Shown: piece after piece, positions 13,160 to 21,157 of the stretch | Numbering within the stretch: position 1 is the stretch's first letter | Layout of the letters: each line of letters starts with the position of its first letter | Source: Lacticaseibacillus yichunensis | GTDB taxonomy: Bacteria; Bacillota; Bacilli; Lactobacillales; Lactobacillaceae | Assembly: GCF_003946405.1 (NCBI RefSeq) | Contig: NZ_RHOG01000031.1 | Span: 1-36,491 of the forward strand | DNA length: 36,491 bases | Direction: 5' to 3' | Position numbers and translations under genes: made by a program | Notes under the pieces: generated by a model | Seen by the model: only the letters and a program-made list of their open reading frames with translations | What the model was told of the DNA's origin: nothing | The model's database searches: none

Positions 13160-14338
13160 CTATTTTGTCGGAAGATGAACCGCCGCTGCCCGCAAGGTGA
13201 AGATCAAAACAGCCGTGAGCAGTGTCACAAAGAGCATGAAGAACAAAATGTGATAGCTCAGGGCCTCGATCAAAAGCGCGCCGATCAGCGGCCCCACCGC
13301 GCGCCCGGCCGACGCAAACATCTGCACGAAGCCCTGGTAGCGGCCTTTTTGGTTGCGCGGCGAATACAGATCCACATAAGTCGACACCGCGGGTAGCGCC
13401 AAGATCTCGCCGATCGTCAGGATACTGATGGCCAAAATAAATTGCCAATAATGAGTGGCGACGATCAGCACTAGGAACGAACTAGCAAACAGGGTAAAGC
13501 CCGCGGTCAGGCGCAGGCGAATGTGGCGCAGTAGCCAATCATCAAAGGCCGTTAAGATTGGCTGGCCCAAAACGATCAGGCTCGCATTAACGGTCCACAG
13601 GAAACTATAGTCGCGCACGGTCAACCCGATCTGCGGTGTCAACATGAACGCCGAAATGTTGCTTTGCCATTGCTCATAAGCGATCCAGGTGATGAACAGG
13701 ACCGTCAGCAATAACGCCACATTCAGCCGATACGGCGCGACTTCCGGGGCCCCAGCCGCAGCCGCGGCCTTGACCCGGACCGGTTTTTCCACATTAAAGT
13801 GCAGGAGGGCCACCACGAAGAAGAGGCTGAACAGCAGGCAGGCTAAGGCGAAGATGTACGAGATGCCATGGGGCAAGACGAACCCGACGATCAGCGTGCC
13901 GATCACCAGGCCCAAGTTAGAGGTGAAATAGAGCACGTTGAAGACAAAACTTGGGCGCCGGCTGGTCGCAAGGGTCGCGTATGAGTTGACCGAGGTGATG
14001 ACGATCCCATTGCCAAAGCCCATTGCCACCAGAAACAGCGGATACGCGGGCCAGCCATGCCACACGATCAGGCAGCCGGATGTGAGTGCCGCGAGCCCAA
14101 TGCCCATCAAGATTGTGGGATATGGTTTCCACCGGTCAAACAAACGCCCGCCGACATAATTGCCGATCATCATCGCAAGTGAATTGCAAAATAGCACCGC
14201 CGCCGAAACGGTCAGGCTTTCGTGCAGGTATTCATGCATGTAGATCGTGGTTAATGGCCAAATGAAACTGATGCCGGTATTGGTGATCAGCGACCCCAGA
14301 AACAGCCAATTAAGATGAAGTGTTTGCCTGCGCACCAC
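13160..14338 (-). CDS. MFS transporter (multidrug-resistance type)
   Basis: A 392-residue major facilitator with about 12 helices; the motif A region reads GNYVGGRLFDRWKP after helix 2. The N-terminus (RRQTLHLNWLFLGSLITNTGISFIWP) is typical of YttB/YqjV-like MDR family exporters in Firmicutes. Two GTG codons (14338 and 14335) can both start it; AGGAGG lies 5 or 8 nt upstream respectively. No clear terminator is seen between its stop and the promoter boxes of sRNA 2, which begin 10 bp downstream, so read-through into the sRNA is possible. Substrate unknown. Confidence 0.88.
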   Translation of the reverse strand: MVRRQTLHLNWLFLGSLITNTGISFIWPLTTIYMHEYLHESLTVSAAVLFCNSLAMMIGNYVGGRLFDRWKPYPTILMGIGLAALTSGCLIVWHGWPAYPLFLVAMGFGNGIVITSVNSYATLATSRRPSFVFNVLYFTSNLGLVIGTLIVGFVLPHGISYIFALACLLFSLFFVVALLHFNVEKPVRVKAAAAAGAPEVAPYRLNVALLLTVLFITWIAYEQWQSNISAFMLTPQIGLTVRDYSFLWTVNASLIVLGQPILTAFDDWLLRHIRLRLTAGFTLFASSFLVLIVATHYWQFILAISILTIGEILALPAVSTYVDLYSPRNQKGRYQGFVQMFASAGRAVGPLIGALLIEALSYHILFFMLFVTLLTAVLIFTLRAAAVHLPTK

Positions 14339-14576
14339 GCGGACCTCCTCGAAAAAAATGTGACGTGTTCATTGTACCGAAGGGCCTCGTAGTTGTCCGG
14401 TGAGATGGGCAATTTCTCATCGACATTCGGGCGTTTTTCATCACCTGCTCACGAAAGCGGTTGCCGAAACGCAGAATTATAGAAGGAATCTTCTAAAATC
14501 CTGGTATGAGGCGTTTCTAAACCCCGGGCCTTGCGGTACACTAAAACTAATAGTGAAGAATGTGAGAGGAAATGCC

Positions 14577-15413
14577 ATGACGATTCAATCCAGTTTGACC
14601 TACCAAAAACAGTTCTTTAATGACTTTAGTGATGCGTGGGATAAACGGTCCACTTATCGCTTATACAAGGGCATCGATACCACCGCCGAAAATTTGCGGC
14701 TTGAGCTGGCCGAGACCCCTGGCTACATTTTGGCGTATGACAAGACCGGCGAAAACGAGCTGCATGATTTTCTGCAGGCGGACCTGATCAAGTTTTTGAG
14801 CGGCCACATTCCGTTTTTCGAAGTAGCCGATAATGGGCAAGTCTTTTTCGGCGACTGGTTCCACCGGCGCGAATTTGGCCGGCTGAATGTGTTCACCCGG
14901 TCCATCGACCAAGTCACAGAAAGTCAGCGCACGATCTTGCCGCAGCTGGAAGCATTTTCCGAGGATCCGGATCATTATCTGGATCTGCAGCTAGAGGCGA
15001 TGCGCAAACACGTATATGCCGAGGTGAACACCTTGTCCAACCAGCTGGAAAGTCTTGAGGCGGAGGCCCCGGCCCAACCGACTCGGCAAAATCCGACCAG
15101 TTCGTTCCGCGGCTTGATCAAGAATTTCATCGACCCGGATGATGATGACAAGCCGGCACCAACCCCGCGGCGGGCCAGCGCGCCTGATCAAGGCAAGCTG
15201 CGCAGTCGCTTCGATGCGGCCAAGGCTGAAGCCGACAGTGAATTTGATGCCAAAAAGCGCCAGATTCAGGTTGCCGCTGCGATCACCCGTTACGAATACC
15301 AAGCCGTGATGAACACCTATAGCTCCGTGGCCCAGTTCGAGAACATCCTGACCAGTCTGCGCGATGACTTCATGCGCGCACTTGAACTCAAGGAGGAACA
15401 GGCCAATGCTTAA
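14577..15413 (+). CDS. Unrecognised soluble protein, first gene of a two-gene operon
   Basis: A 278-residue protein without signal peptide or membrane segment. The N-terminal 150 residues look globular (YILAYDKTGENELHDFLQ, then FFEVADNGQVFFGDWFHRREFGRLNVFTR). A Pro/Asp-rich linker follows (around IDPDDDDKPAPTPRR), then a C-terminal helical, charged region (FDAAKAEADSEFDAKKRQIQVAAAITRYEYQAV) that is probably coiled coil. The start at 14577 follows GAGAGGAAAT; an in-frame extension to 14400 is unsupported. The stop overlaps the next gene by 8 bp, so the two products are probably made together and may interact. A TAGAAG-GAAT-CTTCTA inverted repeat lies about 80 bp upstream (14480-14495). I do not recognise the family. 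Confidence 0.8.
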   Translation: MTIQSSLTYQKQFFNDFSDAWDKRSTYRLYKGIDTTAENLRLELAETPGYILAYDKTGENELHDFLQADLIKFLSGHIPFFEVADNGQVFFGDWFHRREFGRLNVFTRSIDQVTESQRTILPQLEAFSEDPDHYLDLQLEAMRKHVYAEVNTLSNQLESLEAEAPAQPTRQNPTSSFRGLIKNFIDPDDDDKPAPTPRRASAPDQGKLRSRFDAAKAEADSEFDAKKRQIQVAAAITRYEYQAVMNTYSSVAQFENILTSLRDDFMRALELKEEQANA

Positions 15414-16464
15414 TTATCAAGACAATTTATTACAAGAGATCATCCCGGTTCATCTGACGGCCAAAGAGGCGCGCACGAAGATCGCCGCCCGCTACCGCAA
15501 GCAGCTGGACGCGATGCGCAACGACCCACTTTGGAGTGCGAACGAACCGGCGCTGCTCAATGCGACTTTGAGCTACACGAGCCTGCTGGCGGACAAGTTG
15601 GCGCAAGCCCTCACCGACCTGGATGGCCTCGACGCCGATTTTGCCAAGCGCCTGTGGCTCGACCCGATCGCCCCGCAGCCGGAACATGGCGCGGTGAATT
15701 TCTACCTGGCCGGCGACGGGAAAAATACGCTGCTGATGACCCTACAGGATGCGCTAACCGACGACGCGCGGCTAGTGGCCGTCAACCTGCCGACCCTGAT
15801 TCAGATCACCGCGACGGATCCGGAGCGCCAGCCATTTGAACCCGACGAACTGGCTGCCTTGAGTCTGATCACCAAGGCGCTTTACACCGCGGATTACAGT
15901 TTCAAGACGGTCGACGAAACCGTGCTGCAGCCGGTCGACGGCTTGGCCTTCGCCACCCGCGAAGACGACACCAAGACGGTTGCCAAGCAGCAAGCCGTCA
16001 CCCAAGCCGGCGACATCGAGCTCACACTGGATCTCGGCGCCGCCGCCCTTGCCTCTTACCATGTGGTGGATGACCAGGGCCATGATTGGATGGACCTCGG
16101 CACGGACAGCCAGGACGGCACCATTTTGACCTGGGCCTCGACCACCATTCCAGACGAGTTGGTCGGCCACACCCTGACCCTTGAAGCCGCGACCCGCTCG
16201 GATGAAAATGTGCCGGCGCTGGATGAGCTCTTCGTTATCGCCAGCAACAACGCCATCCTCATGCGGCAAGGCAAGGCGTCCGGCAGCTACGAATTGGCGC
16301 TGCCAAATCATCAGACCCTGGCTGTTCACGTCGATGCGGCCCATGGCAAAATTCGCCTGAGCTACCCGCAACGTGACGTGCAGATTCTGGAGCTCACCCA
16401 TCAATATCCGTTCTTCGGCGAATGGCTCCGCGTCGTTTTACCGCAGCGCCGCGCCTTTAATTAA
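15406..16464 (+). CDS. Unrecognised soluble protein, second gene of the operon
   Basis: A 352-residue acidic protein. The N-terminal third is helical (KEARTKIAARYRKQLDAMRNDP, then LADKLAQALTDLDGLD). The rest alternates beta-like segments (GDIELTLDLGAAALASYHVVDDQGHDWMDLG, then TLTLEAATRS and KIRLSYPQRDVQILELTHQYPF), suggesting a beta-sandwich C-terminal half. There is no transmembrane segment, signal peptide or sorting motif. The start at 15406 follows AAGGAGGAACAGGCCA inside the end of the upstream gene. Its position and overlap imply joint function with the 14577 product. I recognise no catalytic motif. Confidence 0.8.
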   Translation: MLNYQDNLLQEIIPVHLTAKEARTKIAARYRKQLDAMRNDPLWSANEPALLNATLSYTSLLADKLAQALTDLDGLDADFAKRLWLDPIAPQPEHGAVNFYLAGDGKNTLLMTLQDALTDDARLVAVNLPTLIQITATDPERQPFEPDELAALSLITKALYTADYSFKTVDETVLQPVDGLAFATREDDTKTVAKQQAVTQAGDIELTLDLGAAALASYHVVDDQGHDWMDLGTDSQDGTILTWASTTIPDELVGHTLTLEAATRSDENVPALDELFVIASNNAILMRQGKASGSYELALPNHQTLAVHVDAAHGKIRLSYPQRDVQILELTHQYPFFGEWLRVVLPQRRAFN

Positions 16465-16493
16465 AGCCTCACGAACTTTTCGTGCAAAAATCT

Positions 16494-16522
16494 TGGGATG
16501 CCCTTATAATAGGCGCATCCCA
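16494..16522 (+). promoter_or_regulatory. Promoter -10 inside an 8+8 bp inverted repeat (candidate operator)
   Basis: TGGGATGC (16494-16501) and GCATCCCA (16515-16522) flank a perfect TATAAT (16505-16510). The arms straddle the -10 and the expected start site, so this is more likely an operator than an RNA hairpin. The controlled gene is the kinase at 16543. Confidence 0.5.
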
Positions 16523-16542
16523 TTTTAGGAGGCATCCGTTTT

Positions 16543-17373
16543 ATGGCTAATGAATTTCCACAAGTTCTCACCATCGCCGGCGTCGATAGCGACGGCAGCG
16601 CAGGCGCGCAAGCCGACCTGCACAGCTTTTTCATGCGCGGCACGTATGGCACCTTGATCCTGACCGCCGCCGTGGCTGGCAACTCCTATGGCATTTTCGA
16701 CAGCGTGGTGATGCCGGTCGATTTCATCAATAAGCAATTCGATGTGCTCGCCGATGACCTCCACATTCGCGCCGCCAAGACCGGCATGCTGGCCGATGCC
16801 GCCACTATGAAGGCCGTGGCCGCGAACCTCACGAAGTACGATTTCGGTGCCTTGGTGCTCGATCCCGTGATCTCCACCAAGCACGGCAACACCCTGATGG
16901 AAGAAGAAGCCCTTTCAACGTTGAAAAATGTGCTCCTGCCGCTCACCACTGTCATCACCCCGAATTTCTATGAGACCCAGCATCTGGTTGGCCGCGAGCT
17001 CCACTCCGACGCCGACATTGCCGAAGCCGCCGCAGAGATTCAGGCCCTGGGCGCGAAAAATGTGGTGCTCAAGGGTCGCCACGACAGCGATGACCAGACG
17101 GAAGTGCGCGATTATATTTTGCTGGAAAACGGCAAGCATTTCTGGCTGACCGGGCCGTATTTTGCCACCGAACGCAAAAACGGTACCGGCGACACCCTCA
17201 GCGCCGTCATCACCGCGGAACTCGGCAAGGGCACCCCGGTGGAAGATGCGATTCGCATCGCCAAGCATTTCGTCGACACCGCGATTCAAAACGAGATCGC
17301 CGTTGGGCATAAGTTCGGTCCGATCAATCACTGGGCCGTGCCAATCGTTTTGCCAAAACAAACTGAAGAATAA
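16543..17373 (+). CDS. Pyridoxal kinase / HMP(-P) kinase (ThiD/PdxK family)
   Basis: A 276-residue ribokinase-fold enzyme that phosphorylates a vitamin B6 or hydroxymethylpyrimidine alcohol with ATP. Family marks include QVLTIAGVDSDGSAGAQADLHSF at the N-terminus, AAKTGMLAD, the LVLDPVI segment, the TPNFYET strand and the catalytic loop NGTGDTLSAVI, whose Asp is the general base. The spacing from TAGGAGG to the ATG is long (about 12 nt). No thi or pdx genes are adjacent, so ThiD versus PdxK cannot be decided from context; the Firmicutes PdxK-like form seems slightly more likely. It has its own promoter and terminator and is monocistronic. Confidence 0.88.
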   Translation: MANEFPQVLTIAGVDSDGSAGAQADLHSFFMRGTYGTLILTAAVAGNSYGIFDSVVMPVDFINKQFDVLADDLHIRAAKTGMLADAATMKAVAANLTKYDFGALVLDPVISTKHGNTLMEEEALSTLKNVLLPLTTVITPNFYETQHLVGRELHSDADIAEAAAEIQALGAKNVVLKGRHDSDDQTEVRDYILLENGKHFWLTGPYFATERKNGTGDTLSAVITAELGKGTPVEDAIRIAKHFVDTAIQNEIAVGHKFGPINHWAVPIVLPKQTEE

Positions 17374-17388
17374 GTCGCAGATGCGTGC

Positions 17389-17416
17389 GTGGCTCCGGAA
17401 ACAGGGCCACTTTTTT
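17389..17416 (+). terminator. Rho-independent terminator
   Basis: GTGGCTC (17389-17395) pairs with GGGCCAC (17404-17410, one wobble), followed by six T. It ends the kinase gene. Confidence 0.88.
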
Positions 17417-17419
17417 GTG

Positions 17420-17732
17420 CGGTTGGGGCCGGCGACGGCGAGTGGCGGGGCGCGGTAGAGCTGGCTTGGCGAAAATCGGGCTGGAACGCCCTGGGCACGA
17501 CTTGGCGCCACCCGCGGAAAGGCGCCGCGTCTGCCTTCAAGCTCGGCCTTATCGTAAGCGGCAAGCCGCTAACGAAAATTTCAGGGCTGAGCCCAATTTT
17601 CACCTGCACCATCCGACCGGCGCCACGCCACTAGCCGGTCGCCTTCAGATATCAGAGCATCCCCGTTCTGTTCAATTCACTTTTGAACTCAGTGAGCGTT
17701 CTTCGCGAGCGCTCGGCCCAGTCGTTGCCCAC
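17420..17732 (+). other. Non-coding interval of about 310 bp
   Basis: Open frames cross this GC-rich interval on several frames at once, but none has a ribosome binding site or protein-like composition. It contains short inverted pairs such as AGCGGC-AA-GCCGCT (around 17557-17570). It could be another repeat; similar short ORFs annotated as hypothetical come to mind from Lacticaseibacillus genomes, but I cannot verify that here. Confidence 0.35.
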
Positions 17733-17779
17733 AAAAATAGCGATTCTCGCAGGTATCATTTATGCGAGAATCGCTTTTC
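17733..17779. terminator. Strong hairpin terminator
   Basis: A perfect 13-bp stem AGCGATTCTCGCA/TGCGAGAATCGCT (17739-17751 and 17763-17775) has TTTTCTT on the + side and an A-run on the other, so it can act in both directions. It lies just 3' of the DUF308-like gene on the minus strand. Confidence 0.85.
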
Positions 17780-17818
17780 TTCTATTATAAAGGAATTTGT
17801 TTAGCCGCATCGGGCATC

Positions 17819-18343
17819 CTACTTCATTCGCAGCACTGTGATCAGCTCCAGTACACTCATCACGATCAAGACTACGCCAATGACTTGCAGCATTAGCAGC
17901 ACGCTGCGGAATGGATTGAACACCAGGACGATGCCGACGAGCAAGACCAATATGCCATAAAGAATTTGCGGCAACGGTGAGACGTTGACGTAGCGCTGAT
18001 TGCGTTTGGCGGAGGTCACGCGGTCCAAGCCGTATGCGATCAGCGCGATGCCGATCAACAGCGGCATCATGCTTAAGATTGGGCGCAACAAAACCCACAC
18101 CAGCAGCGCCGCGATCAGAAGCGAGACACCGCGCACGAAGCCGGCGTCACCCATGCCGCTTCGCCGATCGCGCAGGCCAGTTGCCAGGTCCGGCACCGCC
18201 ATCACGATCAAAACCACGATGATCAGCCACTTCACGGTCGAATACACGGTGCCCGGCGCCAGGACAAACCACACGCCGCACAGCGCCATTAAAAGGGTGC
18301 GCAACCACGCCCATTGTTTCAGATGATCGATCAATACTTGCAT
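17819..18343 (-). CDS. DUF308 / HdeD-like membrane protein
   Basis: A 174-residue polytopic membrane protein with about six hydrophobic helices in the paired-helix pattern of DUF308 proteins (around LMALCGVWFVLAPG, WLIIVVLIVMAVPDLATG, SLLIAALLVWVLLRPI, LLIGIALIAYGLDRV, ILYGILVLLVGIVLVFNPF, LMLQVIGVVLIVMSVLEL). HdeD gives acid-stress protection in enterobacteria; the role in lactobacilli is not established. ATG 18343 follows GGAGCGAG; the open frame extends upstream to 18565 without any RBS. It is independent of the mutY operon further upstream on the same strand. Confidence 0.82.
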   Translation of the reverse strand: MQVLIDHLKQWAWLRTLLMALCGVWFVLAPGTVYSTVKWLIIVVLIVMAVPDLATGLRDRRSGMGDAGFVRGVSLLIAALLVWVLLRPILSMMPLLIGIALIAYGLDRVTSAKRNQRYVNVSPLPQILYGILVLLVGIVLVFNPFRSVLLMLQVIGVVLIVMSVLELITVLRMK

Positions 18344-18449
18344 GCCACTCGCTCCGTTTCCAAGATTTATGCTTACTTTACCACGGAAAAAAGCGGCGGA
18401 CATTGGACCTAAGGGGGATTTTTTCTCGGCCAAAAGCGGCGGATGACTG

Positions 18450-18626
18450 TCACCAGCGGGAATGGTCCCACGTGCGGCCGTCCACCTCGCCCTCGGCCAA
18501 CTCGAGGCGCTGCGCCTGGGCGCGAATAAAATCGCTGAGCGCAACAAATTTGGCGCGCGTTTCATAATCTTCCGCGATGGCGGCCAGCGCCTCTGCTTGG
18601 CTGAGTAGCCAGTCTGTTTCGCTCAA
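18450..18626 (-). CDS. 58-residue soluble protein with TTG start, coupled to the upstream reductase
   Basis: The stop codon of the flavodoxin-like gene overlaps a TTG start (TTGA arrangement), and AGAAGGGGA lies 5-10 nt before it. The product begins (M)SETDWLLSQAEALAAIAED and ends GRTWDHSRW; it is amphipathic, helical and acidic. The frame continues cleanly for 58 codons with codon usage like its neighbours. The coupling suggests a partner of the reductase or an accessory subunit. The family is not recognised. Confidence 0.65.
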   Translation of the reverse strand: MSETDWLLSQAEALAAIAEDYETRAKFVALSDFIRAQAQRLELAEGEVDGRTWDHSRW

Positions 18627-19294
18627 TCTTCTTCCCCTTCTTTCAGCTCGTTGATCGTCTCCTGCAGATGGACCAAGGTCTCCTGCCGAGTCGCCAGCGT
18701 TTGCCCCACCAGCGCGGCCTGGTCCCCCAAGTCAGCCAGTTGGTCGAGCCACCAGTCGGCCTGCTCACTTAATTTGTCCGGATGAGCCAACGTGAGATAT
18801 TGCTGGTAAGCCACCAACAATTTTTGGTGTGCCGCCTCATCCTGATACGAAAACTGATCGATCACCAACGGCGCCAGCATGCGCAGCCCTGTTTTGCGCG
18901 CCAGCGCGGCAAATGGGGAAAATAGTTCGCTGAGGCTGACCCCTTCCGCCCCGCCAAGTTGATAGCCGCGAGCCGGCTGCCCCAGGTTGACGACAAGGCC
19001 GAGGCTCTTGCCGGTAAGCAGGCCGCCGTGGGCATCGTACACGGCTGAGCGGACCCACACCTCGTCCAGCCACTGATAGAGACTGGCCGGTGCCGCATAC
19101 CAATACAGCGGAAACTGAAAGATGATGCGGTCGGCGGCGCGCAGAAGGGCCTGTTCCTGTGCGGGGTCAAACGGGAGGCTGGCGTCGAGATGATGCCAAG
19201 TCGCATCGGCGATCGTCGCCGCGCTGGCTTTGAGAAACTGCTGGGTCTGAGACTGGTCCAGCGTCGGGTGACTGACCACGATCAAAGTTTTCAT
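18623..19294 (-). CDS. NAD(P)H-dependent oxidoreductase, flavodoxin-like fold (NQO/KefF type)
   Basis: A 223-residue FMN or FAD-binding quinone reductase. The N-terminus MKTLIVVSHPTLDQSQ is the phosphate-binding loop of the family. FQFPLYWYAAPASLYQWLDEVW is the hallmark segment, and GKSLGLVVNLGQP and a second substrate-side loop follow. The C-terminal 40 residues are helical and charged (ending KEGEED), slightly longer than typical KefF-like proteins. CAAGGAG precedes the ATG. It starts 6 bp after mutY and overlaps the small ORF 3', so the three form one operon; quinone detoxification beside oxidative DNA repair is a sensible pairing but remains inference. Confidence 0.9.
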   Translation of the reverse strand: MKTLIVVSHPTLDQSQTQQFLKASAATIADATWHHLDASLPFDPAQEQALLRAADRIIFQFPLYWYAAPASLYQWLDEVWVRSAVYDAHGGLLTGKSLGLVVNLGQPARGYQLGGAEGVSLSELFSPFAALARKTGLRMLAPLVIDQFSYQDEAAHQKLLVAYQQYLTLAHPDKLSEQADWWLDQLADLGDQAALVGQTLATRQETLVHLQETINELKEGEED

Positions 19295-19300
19295 TTGGAA

Positions 19301-20413
19301 TCACTCCTTGAGTAGCTGCATCCGGCGCAACAATTTTTTCTGCACGGTCGGCAAGGCGAGGCTGGCCAGCTCAGGTTCCGGCACCCACCGCGCCGGCAGC
19401 GTCGCCAGGGAAAATTCGTCCGTCTCGGCCTGCACGATCGTCATCGTCCATTTCTGATGCGTAAACGTATGGGTGACTGGCCGCAGCCCCGGGTCGCTCA
19501 GCGTGAGCGTCGTCCCTGCTTCCGCCCCGAATTGCTGGGCCGCCTCCTGTAAACGGGCCGGGGCCAGCGTTTCTTCCAGTTCATCTTCGGCGATCAGCGG
19601 AAACATCCAGAGATCGCCGAGCATGCCAGTCTGCGGCCGCTGCATGAACAACCAGCCGGCCGGACTGTGAATCGCCAAGGCGAGGTATGCGATCGGCACC
19701 GGCCGCGGCTTTTTCGTCTTAACCGGAAAGTCGAGGACGCGCCCGCTTTGAAAACTGGCGTCAAACGCGGCCACTGGGGAATGTTCGGCGTCGGGGTCGC
19801 TGGCCCGCATGTAAGTCGAACCGAGGTCCATGATGGCCTGATTGAAGTCGCCCGGCCGCGCGGGATCGATCACCCGCCGAATCACGCAGTCGAACACCGC
19901 CCGCGTTTGCGGCTTTGCGATATCATCCTCGATGCAAAACAGCCGGGCGAAAACGCGAAACGCATTGCCGTCAATGGCAGGCGCCACCTCATTGAAGGCG
20001 ATGCTGGCGATGGCCCCCGCCGTGTACGGGCCGATGCCCTGCAAGGTCTGGAGTTCAACGGCCGTGGTCGGAAAATTACCAGCATAATCGCGGACGACTT
20101 GTTGCGCCGCTTCCTGCAAGTGGCGGGCGCGGGAATAATAACCGAGCCCCTCCCAAGCCTTCATCACCTGCGCTTGCGGTGCATCGGCCAGGGCCTGCAC
20201 CGTCGGAAATTGGGTGAGAAACGCTTCATAGTATGGAATAACGGTCTGCACCTGCGTCTGCTGGAGCATGGTCTCACTGACGAGCACGTGATACGGCTTA
20301 TGATCGCGGCGCCAAGGCAGGTCGCGCTTATTTTGGTCATACCAGGTCAAAAGGGTCTCGCGAAATGCGGCAATCTTTTTATCTGACCACGGAAATGGTG
20401 CAGTTTCAGTCAT
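19301..20413 (-). CDS. mutY: A/G-specific adenine glycosylase MutY, cluster-less type
   Basis: The enzyme removes adenine mispaired with 8-oxoguanine. The HhH-GPD domain has LPWR (about 32-35), catalytic Glu47 in SETMLQQTQ, the helix-hairpin-helix LQGIGPYTAG (123-133) and Asp148 in AIDGNAFRV. The C-terminal NUDIX-like domain for 8-oxoG recognition is present (PIAYLALAI onward). The C-x6-C-x2-C-x5-C iron-sulfur loop normally following NQAIMDLGS is replaced by YMRASDPDAEHSPVAAFDAS with no cysteine. Cluster-less MutY is known from lactic acid bacteria, so this is natural rather than damaged. The start follows GGAGCC. Confidence 0.95.
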   Translation of the reverse strand: MTETAPFPWSDKKIAAFRETLLTWYDQNKRDLPWRRDHKPYHVLVSETMLQQTQVQTVIPYYEAFLTQFPTVQALADAPQAQVMKAWEGLGYYSRARHLQEAAQQVVRDYAGNFPTTAVELQTLQGIGPYTAGAIASIAFNEVAPAIDGNAFRVFARLFCIEDDIAKPQTRAVFDCVIRRVIDPARPGDFNQAIMDLGSTYMRASDPDAEHSPVAAFDASFQSGRVLDFPVKTKKPRPVPIAYLALAIHSPAGWLFMQRPQTGMLGDLWMFPLIAEDELEETLAPARLQEAAQQFGAEAGTTLTLSDPGLRPVTHTFTHQKWTMTIVQAETDEFSLATLPARWVPEPELASLALPTVQKKLLRRMQLLKE

Positions 20414-20465
20414 AATGAGGCTCCGTTTCTTTTACTTGTTGCCTCCATTATACATGAGGTGGGCC

Positions 20466-20784
20466 GAGGGTGAGCTGCAACCGCCCGAGCCGACCTACCT
20501 GTTCCACCATCCCGCGGGCCTGCGCACCCTTTCATAGTTGGGCTCCGCCGAGCAGGTCTGAGACGTCTAGCTGTCTTGGGTACTCGAGGCGAAGTACGCC
20601 TCAAGCACCCAAGGCAGACTATCCGCTCAGACCTAAACGCTCGGCTGCGCACCCTTTCATAGTTGGGCTCCGCCGAGCAGGTCTGAGACGTCTAGCTGTC
20701 TTGGGCACTCGAGGCGAAGTACGCCTCAAGCACCCAAGGCAGACTATCCGCTCAGACCTAAACGCTCGGCTGCGCACCCTGAAT
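20466..20784 (-). repeat. Structured intergenic repeat array, locus B
   Basis: Two tandem 125-bp units (from 20521 and 20646, next partial start at 20771) differ by one base (20581 T versus 20706 C). Each folds into a long hairpin: GCCGAGC..GGTCTGAG at one end pairs with CTCAGACC..GCTCGGC at the other, with an inner CTTGGGT..ACCCAAG and GAGGCG..CGCCTC stem. A partial, different unit (CCCGCGGGCC and GTTCCACCAT, as at locus C) lies at 20466-20520. On the minus strand the array begins GATTCAGGGTGCG directly after the T-run of the terminator at 20785-20817. Confidence 0.85.
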
Positions 20785-20817
20785 CAAAAAAACAGCCCCG
20801 ATCATTGATCGACGCTG
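20785..20817 (-). terminator. Rho-independent terminator
   Basis: On the minus strand CAGC-GT-CGATC pairs with GATCG-GG-GCTG around a short AAT loop, followed by seven T. It ends the small gene at 20836. Confidence 0.8.
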
Positions 20818-20835
20818 CAACAGACTAGTATCAGG

Positions 20836-20982
20836 TTAATTTTCATTCTCGAGCTTCTCGGCTGCTTTGTCGATTGTGGCAAACCCTGACTCGGTCTTCT
20901 TGACTGGGTGCTCTGCGCGCTCCTTTTCAGCTTCCTGGATCAGCGCTTTACGCTCTTCTTTACTGAGCTTTCCTGCCATCAT
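20836..20982 (-). CDS. 48-residue charged small protein
   Basis: The product reads MMAGKLSKEERKALIQEAE at the start and ends KLENEN; nearly every third residue is Lys or Glu, so it is a soluble, probably largely helical peptide. AGAGGCGAGA lies just before a double ATG (20982 and 20979); either may be used. The open frame upstream of this has no RBS. It has its own terminator and is separate from sbcC. The family is not recognised; small Lys/Glu-rich proteins of this kind are common in lactobacilli. Confidence 0.7.
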   Translation of the reverse strand: MMAGKLSKEERKALIQEAEKERAEHPVKKTESGFATIDKAAEKLENEN

Positions 20983-21157
20983 TCTCGCCTCTTTTTCGAT
21001 GAAATAGAGTTGAGAGGTATGGCGCCTCTCGACGTGATAGTTATAACACACTTCCGCATAATTAGCACATGAGCGGTTTCTCTGCTAACGGGCAATTTGG
21101 TTAAGTTGCCTACGCCCAGCCCGCGTTCGGGCAAATGTAAAAGTTTTGCATCGGTGC

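Noticed and set aside
17385-17804. 139-codon + strand ORF after the kinase
   Set aside because: It starts inside the terminator of the kinase and ends within another terminator; there is no RBS, and composition is the same in several frames.
20470-20808. 112-codon ORF across repeat locus B
   Set aside because: It is made of the 125-bp hairpin repeats and contains the same peptide twice; no RBS.
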